This document shows, piece after piece, positions 7,874-10,082 of a DNA stretch of 10,082 bases; within the stretch, counting starts at the first letter, position 1, and each line of letters begins with the position of its first letter. Made by a program: the position numbers and the translations under genes. Origin of the DNA: Candidatus Enterousia merdequi (GTDB lineage: Bacteria; Pseudomonadota; Alphaproteobacteria; Rs-D84); NCBI GenBank assembly GCA_018065345.1, contig JAGHTM010000118.1, forward strand, positions 1 through 10,082, in the 5' to 3' direction. Below the pieces are notes generated by a model, which worked only from the letters and a program-made list of their open reading frames with translations, searched no databases and was not told where the DNA came from.

Positions 7874-8866
7874 CTATTGTTCGTTTTTTCGTTGTTCTGA
7901 TGCAACTTGGCTGGTAAGTTGGCTAACTTGACCTTGCATAATATTGTTATTTTGTTGCATTCTGCTTTGTAAATACAACACTTCTGATTTTGCTTTACCG
8001 TATTCTTGCTCAATTATTTTGTTGTGGTTTGGAACATAATCTACATCCAAAGCAAGAATTTTATCTTTATTAAAAGTATCGTCTGTCATAGTTTTAAAAT
8101 ATATATAGTCAGGATTATCTATTGATATAGTTCCGGTAACTCTGCGTATAATGGTAGAATATGTATCAAGAATATCTTGTGCACGATCTATAATATTATT
8201 TAAAGTTCTTGTGTCTGGATAATCTTTTTTTAATTCTTTATCCAAGTCACCTTTTAAAGATTCAAGAATATCTTCTATTACCTTTTTGTCTTTATCAAAT
8301 GGTTCTTCTGGTAAAGGTTTTTTGTCGCGGTAAGCCGAAAAATGTAGGTCTACCAATTGATTAATCTTGCTTGCTTTATAAATTCCGTCTGTATATTTAC
8401 TATTTACAATGTAAGTTAAAGAAGCCTCTAATTGTTGTGCTTTAATCACAGAACTCTTATGTTCAACAATATATTTATGCAGGGCAAGTTGAGTTTCTTC
8501 ATCAAGTAATGTCTCTGATTTTTTTATAACTACAGGTAATTGAGATGTGTCACCGGAATTAAAAATATCATGTATAAAGTTCCAATATTCAAAAAATGCC
8601 TGTGCTTGTTCATTTTCAGGATTTTTGAAAATCTGATAAAATGTTTCTATCAATCTTACATTATGTTCTTGATTTTGTTGCTTATGATAATTTATTAAAT
8701 CTTCTTTGGCTTGATCATCAGTAGGCAGCTCATACTTACGCATAGAGTAATCTTTGTATTTGTGTGCTTGTAATAATTCGTCAAAAGATTGTTTAGAATC
8801 ATTCGCTGATTGCAATATGTCGCGAGTAAATTGGTTTCTGTCAAAGACAAATTTTTCTTGTGCCAT
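7874..8866 (-). CDS. Unrecognised charged coiled-coil protein, probably C-terminally truncated
   Basis: I do not recognise this 330-residue protein. It starts MAQEKFVFDRNQF, has no signal peptide or membrane segment, and is rich in Lys, Glu, Asp, Gln and Asn, so it is probably cytoplasmic or a non-classically exported protein. The middle is predicted mostly helical (for example DILESLKGDLDKELKK). From about residue 285 a Gln-rich coiled coil (LYLQSRMQQNNN, QVSQLTSQVAS) runs to the TAG. The same heptad-like pattern continues beyond that stop, and the frame would reach 382 residues if two stops were sense codons. The start is secure, with Shine-Dalgarno AAGGAG 7 bases upstream and its own promoter. 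It is convergent with the ABC exporter and divergent from the YbhN-like gene, so it is probably transcribed alone. Confidence 0.8.
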   Translation of the reverse strand: MAQEKFVFDRNQFTRDILQSANDSKQSFDELLQAHKYKDYSMRKYELPTDDQAKEDLINYHKQQNQEHNVRLIETFYQIFKNPENEQAQAFFEYWNFIHDIFNSGDTSQLPVVIKKSETLLDEETQLALHKYIVEHKSSVIKAQQLEASLTYIVNSKYTDGIYKASKINQLVDLHFSAYRDKKPLPEEPFDKDKKVIEDILESLKGDLDKELKKDYPDTRTLNNIIDRAQDILDTYSTIIRRVTGTISIDNPDYIYFKTMTDDTFNKDKILALDVDYVPNHNKIIEQEYGKAKSEVLYLQSRMQQNNNIMQGQVSQLTSQVASEQRKNEQ

Positions 8867-8871
8867 TAAAA

Positions 8872-8878
8872 TCTCCTT
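8872..8878 (-). promoter_or_regulatory. Strong Shine-Dalgarno of the - strand gene
   Basis: On the - strand AAGGAGA lies 5 to 6 bases before the ATG at 8866. It is the best ribosome binding site in the window and suggests efficient translation of this unknown protein. Confidence 0.85.
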
Positions 8879-8890
8879 TTAATAATATGA

Positions 8891-8919
8891 ATTATATCAC
8901 ATTTTTACTTTAACTCCAA
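8891..8919 (-). promoter_or_regulatory. Promoter of the - strand gene
   Basis: On the - strand TTGGAG (8919-8914), a 17-base spacer and TATAAT (8896-8891) are preceded by TGA, giving an extended -10 (TGATATAAT). The start near 8884 leaves a leader of about 18 bases that contains the Shine-Dalgarno. Confidence 0.85.
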
Positions 8920-8935
8920 ATGTAATTTATTTGAT

Positions 8936-8964
8936 TTGCTTTTTATTTGGCTGGGTGCTATTAT
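8936..8964 (+). promoter_or_regulatory. Promoter of the YbhN-like gene
   Basis: TTGCTT (8936-8941), a 17-base spacer and TATTAT (8959-8964) fit sigma70. The start near 8971 gives a leader of about 15 bases with only a weak AGAGA ribosome site. Its -35 lies 17 bases from the -35 of the divergent promoter, so the two may compete or share a regulator. Confidence 0.7.
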
Positions 8965-8985
8965 GCCAAACACAAGAGATGAAAT

Positions 8986-10005
8986 ATGTCAGTTAAAACA
9001 AAACGTTTATTCAAAAAACTTATCAGTTATGCTGGTGTTTTTTTCTTTGTACTAGCAGCTGGTATGCTTTATTGGCAATTGCGTAATTATTCATTTATGG
9101 ATATTGCGCGTGCTTTGTGGAATATTCCTTTTACTAACCTTGTGTTTGCATGTATAGCATGTTTTTGTGGTTATATCGCGTTATCTTTGTATGATTATTT
9201 GGCGCTTGATTATGTTGGTCGCAAGGTTTCTTGGTGGAAATGGATGTTGGCTGGAATGCTTGGGTTTGCAATCAGCAATAATGCCGGTCACGCAGTAGTA
9301 AGTGGTGGTGCTATAAGATATCGTTTATACACACGTTGGCGTGTTCCTGGCTCTGATATTATTAAAATGTTGACTTTTTCTGGTTTTACTTTCTTTTTAG
9401 GTTACGCGGCTATTGCTGTTATTGGATATTTCTTGGTCCCAAGTGATATGTTTGCTAATTCTGCTGGGGCTTCTATCGGTGTAAATGGTTTGTTTATATT
9501 GTGTTTATCTGTTTTATTGGCTTATTATGGAATTGCGATTGCTTTCAGTGGTAAAAGTGTGCATATTGGTGAAATAAAATTCCATATACCAAGTATAGGT
9601 TCTGCATGTGTTCAAACACTTCTTGGAATTGCAGATGCTGTGTGCGCTGGTTTGGTTCTTTATTTTTGTATAAGGTCTTATATTGATATGCCATTTGGTG
9701 TGTTTATTGGCTTGTACGTTATAGCAAATGTTGCTGGCGTTTTCAGTCAGGTTCCAGGTGGTATCGGTGTCTTTGAATCTGTATTTATGGTCGCTTTACC
9801 TGATTCAGCAGACAAAGCAAGTATATTTGGGGCTTTGTTGGCATACAGAATAATTTATTATGTATTGCCTTTGATTGGAATCGGTGGGCAATTCTTTATT
9901 TATGAACGTTGGTTGCGCGCCAGAATGAAAAGATGGTTGGCAGAAGCAAACCAAGTTATGCACAAAATACCAATTCATCATAAAAAACATAATTTAGATA
10001 ACTAG
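8986..10005 (+). CDS. YbhN/MprF-type lysylphosphatidylglycerol flippase-domain membrane protein (UPF0104)
   Basis: This 339-residue inner-membrane protein has about eight hydrophobic segments, the first at roughly residues 13-31. It carries the family signatures SGGAIRYRLY (106-115) and VPGGIGVFE (256-264), which match the flippase half of MprF and stand-alone YbhN-like proteins (LPG_synthase_TM). In MprF this half moves lysyl-phosphatidylglycerol across the membrane after a C-terminal domain makes it. That synthase domain is absent here, and the protein stops at a TAG after a basic tail (HHKKHNLDN). Its lipid substrate is therefore unknown, and general phospholipid or isoprenoid-lipid transport is an inference. 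It has its own promoter and is divergent from the - strand gene. No partner gene is visible downstream in the 77 bases left. Confidence 0.85.
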   Translation: MSVKTKRLFKKLISYAGVFFFVLAAGMLYWQLRNYSFMDIARALWNIPFTNLVFACIACFCGYIALSLYDYLALDYVGRKVSWWKWMLAGMLGFAISNNAGHAVVSGGAIRYRLYTRWRVPGSDIIKMLTFSGFTFFLGYAAIAVIGYFLVPSDMFANSAGASIGVNGLFILCLSVLLAYYGIAIAFSGKSVHIGEIKFHIPSIGSACVQTLLGIADAVCAGLVLYFCIRSYIDMPFGVFIGLYVIANVAGVFSQVPGGIGVFESVFMVALPDSADKASIFGALLAYRIIYYVLPLIGIGGQFFIYERWLRARMKRWLAEANQVMHKIPIHHKKHNLDN

Positions 10006-10082
10006 AATATAATATAATCTCCATGCCTTTAAAGTTGGGGTTTGTTATCATTTACTTCGCTGTATAAAATAAGGCATTGAAG
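10006..10082. other. Downstream intergenic edge with a distant inverted repeat
   Basis: ATGCCTT (10023-10029) and AAGGCAT (10071-10077) are a perfect 7-bp inverted repeat separated by 41 bases. Two overlapping TATAAT-like hexamers (10008-10018) precede it without a clear -35. A 14-codon frame begins at 10023 but has no Shine-Dalgarno. The stretch could be the start of a structured RNA or simply AT-rich spacer; nothing decisive is visible. Confidence 0.3.

Noticed and set aside
7847..7876. Stop-codon reassignment (TAG/TAA read as Gln)
   Set aside because: TAA ends five other genes here and TAG ends the YbhN-like gene, all at natural family lengths where known, so a recoded genetic code is unlikely.
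10023..10067. Small open frame or leader peptide of 14 codons
   Set aside because: No Shine-Dalgarno, no attenuator structure and no visible downstream gene; likely chance.

Overview
The window reads as chromosomal DNA from a low-GC, Gram-negative-type bacterium. All large genes are AT-rich and end in TAA or TAG. Clear sigma70-type promoters (TTGNNN, 17-base spacer, TATAAT-like) precede several genes. My best guess is an uncultured gut-associated alphaproteobacterium of the RF32 kind. This rests on the style of the two secreted repeat proteins and the envelope genes and is unverified; no rRNA or other phylogenetic marker was checked.

Layout. Bases 1-100 hold the apparent 3' end of an upstream gene and its intrinsic terminator. 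Bases 125-1917 carry two tandem paralogous secreted proteins with an InlB/Listeria-Bacteroides-like repeat and a Cys-rich C-terminal domain. The first has 16 AC dinucleotides inside its 5' coding region, so its frame can switch by slippage. The second ends in a sharply GC-rich, adenine-poor segment whose codons look like the variable region of a diversity-generating retroelement (DGR). No reverse transcriptase or template repeat is in the window. Bases 1918-2079 hold a GC-rich hairpin and a promoter that should give a leaderless ligA message.

Bases 2080-7678 carry housekeeping and envelope genes on the + strand: NAD-dependent DNA ligase (ligA), an overlapping class A penicillin-binding protein, and an MsbA-like ABC exporter. 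A bidirectional terminator lies at 7686-7713. Facing it on the - strand (8866 to 7874) is an unrecognised charged protein with a C-terminal coiled coil. Its frame appears to have once run to 7718 but is now cut by two in-frame stops. A divergent promoter region (8867-8985) also drives a + strand YbhN/MprF-type membrane protein (8986-10005). The last 77 bases hold no convincing gene.

How it fits together. The core genes serve DNA joining, peptidoglycan synthesis and lipid or drug export, and the YbhN-like protein may move phospholipids. The most unusual part is the 5' pair: two related exported proteins that seem to vary by different routes, one by on/off slippage and one by possible targeted mutagenesis of its C-terminal domain. 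The second route is an inference until a matching template and reverse transcriptase are found.
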